A stretch of DNA of 64,000 nucleotides, from the NCBI RefSeq assembly GCF_001709345.1, contig NZ_MDTQ01000001.1, positions 2,018,584 to 2,082,583 of the forward strand. Reading direction: 5' to 3'. Of the stretch, positions 56,032 through 64,000 are shown one piece after another (position 1 is the stretch's first letter; each line of letters opens with the position of its first letter). The position numbers and the translations under genes were made by a program. Source of the stretch: Terasakiispira papahanaumokuakeensis. Its GTDB lineage: Bacteria; Pseudomonadota; Gammaproteobacteria; Pseudomonadales; Halomonadaceae. The notes beneath the pieces were generated by a model that saw nothing but the letters and a program-made list of their open reading frames with translations, had not been told where the DNA came from and ran no database searches.

Positions 56032-57987
56032 ATGACAAAGCTGCCCCAGCGCCCTAGCTCAAGCGCAGAAGACCCCTCTAGGGCCTTGCTCCAACAGTTT
56101 TATATCAGCGAGGAGCAATCCCTTTATCTGATGCGCCATGAAGATGCTGAGCGTATTCGGCAATGGGTGCAGCTTTGCCAAGATCAACTTCGCACCCTAG
56201 GCTTTCGTAATGTGTATTTTATCGGCAAGGGCGCTTATGGCTTTGTTTTCGGTGCACAAGAGGCCGACAATTCAAGGCGTTCTCATCAAGGGACCGCTAA
56301 CGCAACGGCCCAAGTCTCCACGCTGGCGCCTCATCAAGCTTACGTCTTTAAGTTCTCACGCATTAATCTTCCTCAAGCCGTACAAGACCGCTTAGAAGAG
56401 GAAGCTTGGATGCAAGCCCGTATCGAGCATCCGAATATCCCAAAGGTCATTGAGTTCACACGTATTCAACGCCAATCTGTTTTGATTACACAAAAAGCCC
56501 AGGGCTTAGACTTGGATCGTTATATCCTGAGGCACGGGCCACTCTCTCCACGACTGGTCGTCAAAATTGCACTCCAGCTGATCGATTTACTGAGAGCCTT
56601 ACGTCACCATCGCAACGACAATGGGGAACCGACCCCCTTAGTTCATGGCGATATCAAACCCTCTAATATTGTATTTGACTCCGAGCAGGAACAAATACAA
56701 CTCGTCGACTGGGGATCGAGCGTGTTCGCTCAAGAAGACCACCAAGGTCTGCCAGTCGGCCCCACACAAATGACCCGAGTCAGTGAGCATGCCCATCAGA
56801 CGAATGCCAAATTAGGTGATGTTTATTTTATTGGGGAAGAGCAGCTCAATGGTTATCCAAGCTCGCCTCGTTTTGATGAACAAGGGTTTGCGGCAACCCT
56901 TTATGCCATCGCCTCAGGTCAGACCTGCCGATATGGCTATGAAGCCATACCGGCCACAGCACTCGGCCTACCTCGCCCATTTGCTGAAGGGTTGCAACAA
57001 CTACTCAGTGGTTCACCCATTGAACGGCAACAGGCCGGGGATCAACTGTTACGCTCAGGCCCCTTAATGGAACACTGGGTCATGCTTGATTTACCCAATC
57101 CACCATTAAAACCACAGATTCCGATCTGGCATTACGATGGCGACCCCGAGATAGAAACCGTTGTCTACAGCTCGCGTTTGAGCTTTCTGCGTCAAGGTCA
57201 AGCCGATCCCGCTGTCTTAGCTTATGTCGGCGATGTCGAGCTGGAAAAGTATTATAAAAACTTCATGGACGGCATGGGCCCGACCGAACGTGCCCTTATG
57301 GCCGCCGTCAGTCGCTTGGGGCGCTATCCTATTGTCGGCGGCCTTGCCATTCGTTGGAGTGAAGAGCAACTGTTAATTGATTCCAGTCTGAACTTACATG
57401 ATTCAACGCTTAAACTGCCGTTTATTCATGCCGTGAACACACTGGTCACGCTGGCAAGAGCGCTACATCATGAGGGCGTATTTAAATGTTGTATGTTTGA
57501 CGCCAAAGTCACGCGTCACCTACATCGAGACGATGAGCAATCACCTTTTACCCCCCCCAAAGACTGGCATATTCCCTACACCATGGCGTCCATTGCGCCA
57601 GCAGATGATGATCAGAGTCGTCATCACTCTTACTTTGAAGATGGCGATGACCCTGACGAGCTCCTTCAGCTTCCGCACTCAATTTTAAATAAAATCGCTC
57701 AGTTAAATGAGATTCGACATACCGGGCTCATTATCTTCGAAGTGCTCCCCACACACCTTAAGCTACATAGTCACTATGTTTTATTGGATGCCAGCCGAGA
57801 AACAGCGTTTGCAACGCTACTTAACGATATTGTCCAGGCGATTCCCGATATTCAAGGGCTTGGCGTATCCGGCTTTATGAAAATGCCTTATAAAAACACT
57901 CGATACTTTACAAAACAGACCCGGTTGCCCGACCATTTCTACCCGCGCAACCCCAAAGCAATGGAGCCCTCACGCTCACAGGATTGA
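56032..57987 (+). CDS. Hanks-type Ser/Thr protein kinase-like protein with C-terminal unknown domain
   Basis: 651 aa. N-terminal half is a protein kinase: glycine loop IGKGAYGFVFGA (65-70), Lys K107 in VFKF, Glu 122-124 in LEEEAW, catalytic loop HGDIKPSNIVFD (H205-N212) and metal site LVDWGSS (D226-G228). HGD and DWG replace the usual HRD and DFG, as in several bacterial and small-molecule kinases, but K, E, D, N and D are all present, so activity is likely. Residues from about 340 to 651 have no recognised domain and no membrane span, so it looks cytosolic. It begins 3 bp after bkdB with no ribosome site of its own, hence translationally coupled. It takes the place normally held by lpdV. Confidence 0.75.
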   Translation: MTKLPQRPSSSAEDPSRALLQQFYISEEQSLYLMRHEDAERIRQWVQLCQDQLRTLGFRNVYFIGKGAYGFVFGAQEADNSRRSHQGTANATAQVSTLAPHQAYVFKFSRINLPQAVQDRLEEEAWMQARIEHPNIPKVIEFTRIQRQSVLITQKAQGLDLDRYILRHGPLSPRLVVKIALQLIDLLRALRHHRNDNGEPTPLVHGDIKPSNIVFDSEQEQIQLVDWGSSVFAQEDHQGLPVGPTQMTRVSEHAHQTNAKLGDVYFIGEEQLNGYPSSPRFDEQGFAATLYAIASGQTCRYGYEAIPATALGLPRPFAEGLQQLLSGSPIERQQAGDQLLRSGPLMEHWVMLDLPNPPLKPQIPIWHYDGDPEIETVVYSSRLSFLRQGQADPAVLAYVGDVELEKYYKNFMDGMGPTERALMAAVSRLGRYPIVGGLAIRWSEEQLLIDSSLNLHDSTLKLPFIHAVNTLVTLARALHHEGVFKCCMFDAKVTRHLHRDDEQSPFTPPKDWHIPYTMASIAPADDDQSRHHSYFEDGDDPDELLQLPHSILNKIAQLNEIRHTGLIIFEVLPTHLKLHSHYVLLDASRETAFATLLNDIVQAIPDIQGLGVSGFMKMPYKNTRYFTKQTRLPDHFYPRNPKAMEPSRSQD

Positions 57988-58107
57988 AGAGTGCAGCCAT
58001 GACGTAGCACCACTCACGACAAGATCATATCCCGAATAGCGAGGGAGAAAACGGTCATCATCAACGGTTAATCGCGTTTTTTGATCGCCATTTGAAAAAT
58101 GATCGAT

Positions 58108-58143
58108 AAAAAAAAGCTGAGCGCTTTAAGTGAAGCGCCCAGC
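58108..58143 (-). terminator. Terminator of the MDR oxidoreductase gene
   Basis: GCTG-GCGCTT/AAGCGC-CAGC stem with one mismatch, followed on the minus strand by TTTTTTTATCG; 48 bp past the stop. Confidence 0.85.
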
Positions 58144-58190
58144 CATTATCACAAGAAAACAGAAAAGTGGATTAACATCTGCTGCCCCAA

Positions 58191-59204
58191 TTACAACGTA
58201 TAATCGACGACAATTTTACCCAAATGCTGACCACTGATCTCATACTCAAAAGCATCGCGCAAATCAGCCAGCGCAAAAGCACGATCAATGTGAGGCTTCA
58301 CCCCGGTGCTCTCAAGCGCAGCAATAAACGCCTGCTGGTGCTCACGGCTCCCCACAACAATCCCTTTCAAGCGCTGCTGTTTTAGCATGAATTCGCCTGT
58401 AGGAATTTGGCCATCAAAGCCTGTCAGTACACCAATGAGTGAAATATGCCCCCCCACACGGCAAGCACGAATGGATTGTCCCAATGTGGCCGGGCCGCCA
58501 ACTTCCACAACCTGATCAACACCTCGCCCTTGGGTCAACGCCTGAACCTGCTCAGACCATTCCGGGTGTGTCCGATAATTCACAACCTCATCAGCCCCCA
58601 TGGCTTTGAGGGTCGCCAACTTCTCATCGGAAGACGATGTCGCAATCACCCGAGCGCCCATACTTTTAGCCAGCTGCAACGCAAAAATAGAGACACCCCC
58701 GGTCCCCATCGTCAGTACCGTATCCCCCGCTTTAAGACCTCCTTCAACCACGAGCGCCCGCCAAGCCGTCAGGCCTGCAGTGGTCAAAGTCGCCGCTTCA
58801 GTATGAGAATAGCCCTTTGGTGCATGCGTAAACCACTGTGCGGGCGTCACCACAACGTCTCTTGCGTATCCATCAATACCATCCCCAGGCGTTCCGGAAA
58901 AATCTTGCACGGGTACAGGCCCTGTTTGCCACTGCGGAAAAAAGCAAGACACGACAGCATCGCCTACCTGGAATTCACTGACCCCCTCACCTACCGCATC
59001 AATAACACCAGCACCATCAGACATCGGAATCCGGCCCGGCGCAGCGGGCATATTACCGGAGGCCACACCTAAATCATGATAATTCAGTGAACTGGCATAA
59101 AGACGTACTTTAATTTCACCAGGCCCTGGCTGGCCGGGCTCAGCGACATCTTCTAGCGTCAGTTGATCAAGGCCTGTCGGCTGTGCAATACGAATTTGTT
59201 TCAT
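58191..59204 (-). CDS. MDR-family NAD(P)-dependent oxidoreductase (zinc-less, quinone-reductase-like)
   Basis: 337 aa from the ATG at 59204. Medium-chain dehydrogenase without the zinc ligands of classical ADH. Marks: SLNYHDLGVASGNMP, PMSDGAGVIDAVGEGV, TTAGLTAWRALVVEGGLKAGDTVLTMGTGGVSIFALQLA with a Rossmann GTGGVS. Could be an enoyl or quinone reductase. Start moved from an upstream TTG to the ATG with GGGGAG 7 bp before it. Single gene. Confidence 0.85.
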   Translation of the reverse strand: MKQIRIAQPTGLDQLTLEDVAEPGQPGPGEIKVRLYASSLNYHDLGVASGNMPAAPGRIPMSDGAGVIDAVGEGVSEFQVGDAVVSCFFPQWQTGPVPVQDFSGTPGDGIDGYARDVVVTPAQWFTHAPKGYSHTEAATLTTAGLTAWRALVVEGGLKAGDTVLTMGTGGVSIFALQLAKSMGARVIATSSSDEKLATLKAMGADEVVNYRTHPEWSEQVQALTQGRGVDQVVEVGGPATLGQSIRACRVGGHISLIGVLTGFDGQIPTGEFMLKQQRLKGIVVGSREHQQAFIAALESTGVKPHIDRAFALADLRDAFEYEISGQHLGKIVVDYTL

Positions 59205-59353
59205 GGTCATACTCCCCAAACGGATCTAAGCCAATATGGCCCTATGGGGAAACGATGTGGGGGCAAAAGCGAGTGAGACAAGCCCCCACATTAGGTGGAA
59301 TATTCGAACGCCAATCCAGCCTATCAATCCATCATCCCATTCGAATGGCGCAC

Positions 59354-60229
59354 TTATAACTTAACGCCGGGCTTTTGAGCCACCATCGTCACAAACCGCA
59401 ATGCAATCCGATTACCCGAGGCATCCCGGCGATGTAGATGCCCGACATCCTCATTATATTTTTTGAAATCCCAGCCCTGGTAATACTCAGCTAATTCATT
59501 GGGCTTGAAACCGAAAGACAAAAAGTCATCGGGTAATGGGTAATCCGGGCTATCGACAGCACATACGATCAGGTTATACCCTCCGGGCACGGTACACGTC
59601 TGCATCGTTTTAATGGCATGCGCAATTTGGCTTTTTTCCAAGAACATCAACACAACCGTCGACAAAACCCAGTCAAATTGCTCACTAAGATCGACATGAC
59701 CAATATCATCAACAAAAGCGCGGATATGAGATAAATGCTCATCCTGAATAATCGTTGTTAATGTATCGACCGACTTTTCATTTCGATCAAACGCCGTGAC
59801 CTCAAAACCTCTTTGTTGCAAATACAATGTATTACGCCCCTGCCCACACCCCATATCCAACACTTTACCTGCGGGAATATACTGAGCGGCTTCAATCACC
59901 TCGGAATGAGGCGCGGTTAAGCCATATTTCTTAGCGTAATAGTCTTGAGGCCGACAGAAAAAGGACAATTGGCAACGTAAGTCCCTATCCAGAGGCTCAA
60001 CACGATGCCATGCCTGAGGCTCTACATAAGGCGTTTCACTATGCTGATCGAAAATAACGCTCTCCTCCACATTTCCATCAGCATCAAGCGCCTCATACTT
60101 TAACCGCCCGGATAGAATCTCAAGCTTAGCCCAAGTCCCCGCCCGAGTATTATGCTGCTCACGAAAACTTCTAGGCAAAGTCTCGAACTGCCACTCAGGT
60201 AATACTTTATAGCACACTAAATTACTCAT
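59354..60229 (-). CDS. tehB: Tellurite resistance SAM-dependent methyltransferase TehB
   Basis: 291 aa, like the long form of TehB with an N-terminal cupin-type domain (LPRSFREQHNTRAGTWAKLE, VEPQAWHRVEPLD) fused to the methyltransferase. SAM motif I is VLDMGCGQGRNTLYLQQRGF with the later blocks AFDRNEKSV and QFDWVLSTVVLMFLE. Role: methylation of tellurite or other reactive species. Start at the ATG at 60229 with AGGTG 8 bp before it. Apparent single gene. Confidence 0.9.
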   Translation of the reverse strand: MSNLVCYKVLPEWQFETLPRSFREQHNTRAGTWAKLEILSGRLKYEALDADGNVEESVIFDQHSETPYVEPQAWHRVEPLDRDLRCQLSFFCRPQDYYAKKYGLTAPHSEVIEAAQYIPAGKVLDMGCGQGRNTLYLQQRGFEVTAFDRNEKSVDTLTTIIQDEHLSHIRAFVDDIGHVDLSEQFDWVLSTVVLMFLEKSQIAHAIKTMQTCTVPGGYNLIVCAVDSPDYPLPDDFLSFGFKPNELAEYYQGWDFKKYNEDVGHLHRRDASGNRIALRFVTMVAQKPGVKL

Positions 60230-60368
60230 TTGATGCACACCTATATCAAGCATTGAAATCAGTTCGATATCACTTTGATGATCATATTGCGCGCAGTCAA
60301 TTCCACCGGTAAAGGCCTATTTTAAGTCTGCAAAGCATTCTTCATTATGAGGACAGTGGTCTAAGGAA

Positions 60369-60395
60369 CTGAGCATCAAGAGGCTTGATGCTCAG
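60369..60395. other. Perfect 12-bp inverted repeat upstream of tehB
   Basis: CTGAGCATCAAG and CTTGATGCTCAG around an AGG loop; no T run. Lies in the 390-bp tehB-rhlE gap, 140 bp before the tehB start. Operator or leader hairpin. Confidence 0.45.
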
Positions 60396-60542
60396 TAGAT
60401 GACAGATTAGCTGGAGGATCTCTTTCTGAAGGCCTATTTTGGCTTGATCATAATCATTGACCAAGCTCCAAGGGAACCTGATATGAGAGAAGCAAAAGAA
60501 TGACAAGAAAGGGCTCAACAGCAACAAGAAAACCGCAATAAA

Positions 60543-60572
60543 AAAACCCGATCAAATCAATGATCGGGTTTT
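60543..60572. terminator. Terminator of rhlE
   Basis: CCCGATCA/TGATCGGG stem with AATCAA loop, flanked by A6 and T4 runs; on the minus strand it is followed by TTTTTT. It lies 44 bp past the rhlE stop. Confidence 0.9.
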
Positions 60573-60616
60573 AAATCTCTAGTTACAAACCCGCATTAAA
60601 GGGGTTTACGTCGGGA

Positions 60617-61915
60617 TTAACCCGTACGTCGAGATTTTTGCTGCTGGCCACCACCATTACTGTTACCCAGGCGCTGACGACGGCGTTCACCCTGTGCACG
60701 CTGACCACCACCACTACCACCAGGGCGCTTACGTCCACGAGTATTGCGTTTATCGCCTTTCGGGCCCGCTTTAGGAATGGCACGTGTCGGCTCAAACCCC
60801 TCAACTGGACGACGAGGTAAGGTTTGACGAATCAAGCGCTCAATCGCGGAGAGCTGGCGGAATTCATCAGCACTGACCAGTGACATCGCTTGGCCAGTCG
60901 CCCCACCACGACCTGTTCGACCAATACGGTGTACATAGTCTTCAGGCTGATCAGGCAGGTCAAAGTTCACGACCTGAGGCAAGTCTTGAATATCAATGCC
61001 TCGAGCAGCGATATCTGTTGCGACCAGAATCCGAACCTTCCCTTTTTTGAAACCATTCAAGGTCCGACGACGCATGCCTTGCGTTTTATTACCATGGATC
61101 GCTTCAGCTTTGATGCCTTCATCATCAAGGAACTCAGCTAAACGGTCTGCACCATGACGTGTGCGGGTAAACACAAGGACTTGATCCCACTGATTATCGT
61201 TGATCAAACGTGATAACAGTGCAGATTTCTGTTTACGATCAACCGGCGTCACCCACTGCTCAACAGCGTCAGTCGTGACTTGTTTTGGCTCAACCGCAAT
61301 TTCCAGCGGATCTTTCACCAACGACCGCGCTAACTTACGCACAGCATCAGAGAAAGTTGCTGAGAACATCAGGTTTTGACGAGACTCAGGCAACAACCCA
61401 ATGATCCGACGAATATCGTGGATAAAGCCCATATCTAACATACGATCCGCTTCATCCATGACCAACACTTCCAGACGGTCAAAACGCATCGCATTTTGCT
61501 GGTAAAGATCCAGCAATCGGCCAGGTGTGGCCACCAGAATATCGGTGCCACGACGTAACCGGGTAATTTGCGGACGAATCGGTGTACCGCCAAAGACGAC
61601 AGCAGAACTTAAGCGTAAATGACGACCACAGCTCACTACACTATCGCTAACTTGTGCCGCCAACTCTCGAGTTGGGGTCAAAATTAAAGCGCGCACATGG
61701 CCACTACGCGCCGGCTTACCTTGAGATAACTTTTCCAGCAATGGCAAGGTAAAACCTGCCGTTTTACCTGTCCCAGTCTGAGCAGCAGCCATCACATCAC
61801 GACCGCTTAGCGCGGCGGGAATAGCTTGTGCTTGAATGGGAGAAGGTGTTTCAAAGCCTTGATCTTGCACGGCTTTCAATAACGGGGCCGACAGGCCCAG
61901 GGAGGCAAAGCTCAT
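60617..61915 (-). CDS. rhlE: DEAD-box RNA helicase RhlE
   Basis: 432 aa. Core motifs: Q-motif FETPSPIQAQAIP, Walker [20 protein letters not shown] in [22 protein letters not shown] in [31 protein letters not shown] and [11 protein letters not shown] short basic, Gly/Arg/Gln-rich tail follows (GRKRPGGSGGG). N-terminus MSFASLGLSAPLLKAV is RhlE style. Role: ribosome maturation and mRNA handling. Transcribed with a strong terminator; a second DEAD helicase beside rhlB at 10477. Confidence 0.93.
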   Translation of the reverse strand: MSFASLGLSAPLLKAVQDQGFETPSPIQAQAIPAALSGRDVMAAAQTGTGKTAGFTLPLLEKLSQGKPARSGHVRALILTPTRELAAQVSDSVVSCGRHLRLSSAVVFGGTPIRPQITRLRRGTDILVATPGRLLDLYQQNAMRFDRLEVLVMDEADRMLDMGFIHDIRRIIGLLPESRQNLMFSATFSDAVRKLARSLVKDPLEIAVEPKQVTTDAVEQWVTPVDRKQKSALLSRLINDNQWDQVLVFTRTRHGADRLAEFLDDEGIKAEAIHGNKTQGMRRRTLNGFKKGKVRILVATDIAARGIDIQDLPQVVNFDLPDQPEDYVHRIGRTGRGGATGQAMSLVSADEFRQLSAIERLIRQTLPRRPVEGFEPTRAIPKAGPKGDKRNTRGRKRPGGSGGGQRAQGERRRQRLGNSNGGGQQQKSRRTG

Positions 61916-62191
61916 TCAGTCTACTCTTGTAGGTCACTAAGGCCCCACAGTGTCGGACTGAACGACGCAACATCAGGGCCAGTCCTATAGGGGGGCGTGA
62001 AGCTTACAGGAAATACGGGCACGATGCCATCTTTACTTTGATGACCATCATCCCAAATCTACCTGACGGTATCAGACGTGTATTTTTTCAAAAGACACGC
62101 TCTTGATGAACTTGATTCAACCTTCAAATGAAGCAGGACATTTAAAGGTCTTATCTTGAAGGCCCTATCGGGCTTAATTCCCATAGAGCGG
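61916..62191. other. Intergenic region upstream of rhlE
   Basis: About 276 bp with the rhlE promoter on the minus strand and, near 62157-62174, a GCCC/GGGC hairpin after ppiD. Nothing else recognised. Confidence 0.4.
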
Positions 62192-62220
62192 CACAGGAGG
62201 CCTACTGAAGGCCTCCTGTG
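62192..62220 (-). terminator. Hairpin downstream of ppiD
   Basis: Perfect 12-bp arms CACAGGAGGCCT/AGGCCTCCTGTG with ACTGA loop, 9 bp after the ppiD stop. Not followed by a T run, so it may be a weak terminator or an mRNA 3' stabiliser; a second weak hairpin follows. Confidence 0.65.
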
Positions 62221-62229
62221 GGTAGGCAT

Positions 62230-64000
62230 TTACGGCTGACCAGCACCATTACTCATTTCAACATCCGCTTGTTGGCGCAACTGAGATAGCATCATTTGCT
62301 GTTGCTGCTGCATCTGGCGCCGTATTAAAGCTTGCTGGAAGTTGCTGACACCATCACTGTCCGGGCTCACTTTGGGGCGGTGTACCGCATTCAACTTCAC
62401 AAGCGCAACATCACCATCAGATAAATGCACTCGTGCAACATCTTGGGCATCAAGTGTCAGTTTAAATGCCTGTTGATTCACCGCAGCCGGCGCTTCAGAG
62501 CGGCCTCGAGCAGCGTTATCTACTGACTGCCAGCTCAAAGAGGGTTGCTTACCTTGCTCTAAAGCATCCAGCATTTGCTCTGCACGCGCCCAGTTCTGAT
62601 CAGCAACACGTTCTTTGAGCAACTGCTTACGCACATCATCTTTAACCTCAGACAAGGCTTGTTGCTGGCGAGGCTGGTACTCTTCACTTTGGAACGCCAC
62701 ATAGCGCCCATCTTTAAGTGAAACAGGTTCACTAATCCAGTGATCCTCAGTGATCTCTTTAGAAAACAACGCGGCCGCCACCTTATCTTCGGCCCAGAAC
62801 CCCGTCAACTGACCTTTTACTAGAATAGGGCTTTCGGACAGTTTGAGATTCATCTCATCAGCCACCTGAGTTAACTGATCGCGACTGAAACTCAAGTTCT
62901 TCAAAGTTTCAATACGATCACTCATCTTGGCCTTTAGAGGCTGCTGAATAATTTGTTGGCGCAACTGAGACTTGACGTCAGACAAAGGCGGAACTGGTTT
63001 GGCATTTAATCCTGTCAGCTCAATCAAATGCAGCCCATAAGGTGTCTCAACAACAGGCGAGATATCGCCTACTTTTTTCAGTTGATCTAATGCCGTTTCA
63101 AACTGATCATCCAACGAGCCAGGCTGAATCACCCCAAGTTCACCGCCTTTATCTGCAGTGGCCGGATCTTCTGAATACTGCTGAGCCAAATCAGCAAAAT
63201 CAGCCTCACCAGAAGCTAACTGCTTACGCATAGTCTCCAAACGAGACATTTGCTTCTCACGCTCAGCCGGGCTGTCAAATGTCAGCAAAATATGAGCGGC
63301 CGAACGCTGCTCAGTTTTACTCATTTGTTCACGATAACGCTCATACGCTTGCTGATACTGATCATCGGTCACGTTAATATCATCAGCAAAGTCCTGAGGA
63401 TCTAACACGACGTATTGAACCTGAATGTGCTCAGGTGCCATATAACGATCCAAATGCGCTTGGTAATAAGTATCCAGATCCTGATCAGAAAGCTCGATCT
63501 TATCAGCCAACGCTTTAGCGGAAAGTACCGCATATTGGTAATCACGTGTTTGAGTGACAAGCGCTTGCGTTGCCGCAGCTTCTTCTGGCAGAACGAACTC
63601 AGAGGCCGCAACACCTCCGATCAACTGCTGAGCAAGCAACTGCTCATGTAACTGCTGACGGTAAGCAACCGGTGTAAGCCCTTGCTGACGCAAACGTTGC
63701 TTGAATAATTCAGCATCAAAACGGCCTTGATCATCAGCGAATGCGGGGTTTTGTACAATCATTCGCTCAACCAACGCATCACTGACCCGCATATCCAACT
63801 GATCGGCAGAGTGACGTACAACGGCTTTTTGAATCAGCTCATTCAATGCAAATTGCCGTAGCATATCCTGATTAATATCTTCAGGAGATACTTGATCATT
63901 ATTCGACAGCACCTGACGCAGCATTTCTTGTGCCCGGCGCTCAACATCAGGCCTAGTGATCGATGTTCCTTCAACCTTCGCCATCGTACTGCCATCGTTA
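62230..64000 (-). CDS. ppiD: Peptidyl-prolyl isomerase / periplasmic chaperone PpiD (N-terminus beyond window)
   Basis: Membrane-anchored periplasmic chaperone aiding outer-membrane protein folding. The frame stays open to the right edge (codons NDGST precede a Met at 63984), so the cytosolic leader and anchor span are missing and that Met is not the start. The visible part has the SurA-like N-domain (VERRAQEMLRQV, LIQKAVVRHSADQL, PAFADDQGRFDAELFKQRLRQ), then one parvulin domain (AAHILLTFDSPAER, LASGEADFADLAQQYSEDPATADKGGELG, TPYGLHLIELTG), and a C-terminal chaperone part ending with a Gln-rich MQQQQQMM stretch. hupB and lon would typically lie upstream, outside this window. Confidence 0.92.
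   Translation of the reverse strand, partial: NDGSTMAKVEGTSITRPDVERRAQEMLRQVLSNNDQVSPEDINQDMLRQFALNELIQKAVVRHSADQLDMRVSDALVERMIVQNPAFADDQGRFDAELFKQRLRQQGLTPVAYRQQLHEQLLAQQLIGGVAASEFVLPEEAAATQALVTQTRDYQYAVLSAKALADKIELSDQDLDTYYQAHLDRYMAPEHIQVQYVVLDPQDFADDINVTDDQYQQAYERYREQMSKTEQRSAAHILLTFDSPAEREKQMSRLETMRKQLASGEADFADLAQQYSEDPATADKGGELGVIQPGSLDDQFETALDQLKKVGDISPVVETPYGLHLIELTGLNAKPVPPLSDVKSQLRQQIIQQPLKAKMSDRIETLKNLSFSRDQLTQVADEMNLKLSESPILVKGQLTGFWAEDKVAAALFSKEITEDHWISEPVSLKDGRYVAFQSEEYQPRQQQALSEVKDDVRKQLLKERVADQNWARAEQMLDALEQGKQPSLSWQSVDNAARGRSEAPAAVNQQAFKLTLDAQDVARVHLSDGDVALVKLNAVHRPKVSPDSDGVSNFQQALIRRQMQQQQQMMLSQLRQQADVEMSNGAGQP

Overview
The window looks like a stretch of chromosome from a gammaproteobacterium, most likely of the Oceanospirillales/Pseudomonadales grouping. 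The signs are an MvaT-type H-NS protein, a Pseudomonas-like spu/pot polyamine locus, the cmk-rpsA pair, RdgC, RhlB and RhlE helicases, TrkH, and a TctCBA/TctDE tricarboxylate system. Genes are densely packed. I see no phage, insertion sequence, CRISPR array, rRNA or tRNA. The left edge cuts thiB (only the N-terminal part is inside) and the right edge cuts ppiD (the N-terminus is outside).

Layout. 1-0.9 kb: thiB and its TPP riboswitch. 0.9-13 kb: housekeeping genes (a chemotaxis receptor, rpsA, cmk, a thioesterase, trkH, dinG, and an rhlB with a very long acidic tail). 13-22 kb: small and envelope-related genes, sodB, a Ca/Na antiporter, rdgC, an acyltransferase, a CDF metal transporter and an EAL-HDOD regulator. 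22-31.4 kb: a putrescine uptake and catabolism locus (potFGHI, a putrescine aminotransferase, and two divergent gamma-glutamylpolyamine-synthetase-like genes). 31.7-36.9 kb: a three-gene Opp/Dpp-type ABC importer in which both ATPases and both permeases are fused. 37-43.5 kb: tctCBA facing its two-component regulators tctDE, with a third periplasmic-protein gene resembling PgtC. 43.7-48.7 kb: mvaT, then an alcohol and an aldehyde dehydrogenase with a divergent AraC regulator. 49-52 kb: an orphan ModA-like protein, a repeat protein, a roughly 1-kb non-coding stretch with a cluster of DnaA-box-like 9-mers and a candidate small RNA, then a YitT protein. 52.5-58 kb: a branched-chain 2-oxoacid dehydrogenase operon (E1 alpha, E1 beta, E2) with no E3 gene, followed 3 bp later by a Hanks-type kinase gene. 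58-64 kb: an MDR oxidoreductase, tehB, rhlE and ppiD.

The most interesting points are the kinase coupled to the branched-chain dehydrogenase, the two palindromes in front of that operon, the DnaA-box cluster far from any replication gene, the tricarboxylate locus with its PgtC-like extra component and 11-bp direct repeat, the fully fused peptide-type importer, and a recurring habit of short imperfect tandem repeats (2-4 copies, periods 14-26 bp) in intergenic gaps. Start codons were reassigned wherever a Shine-Dalgarno sequence or family alignment clearly favoured an internal start.
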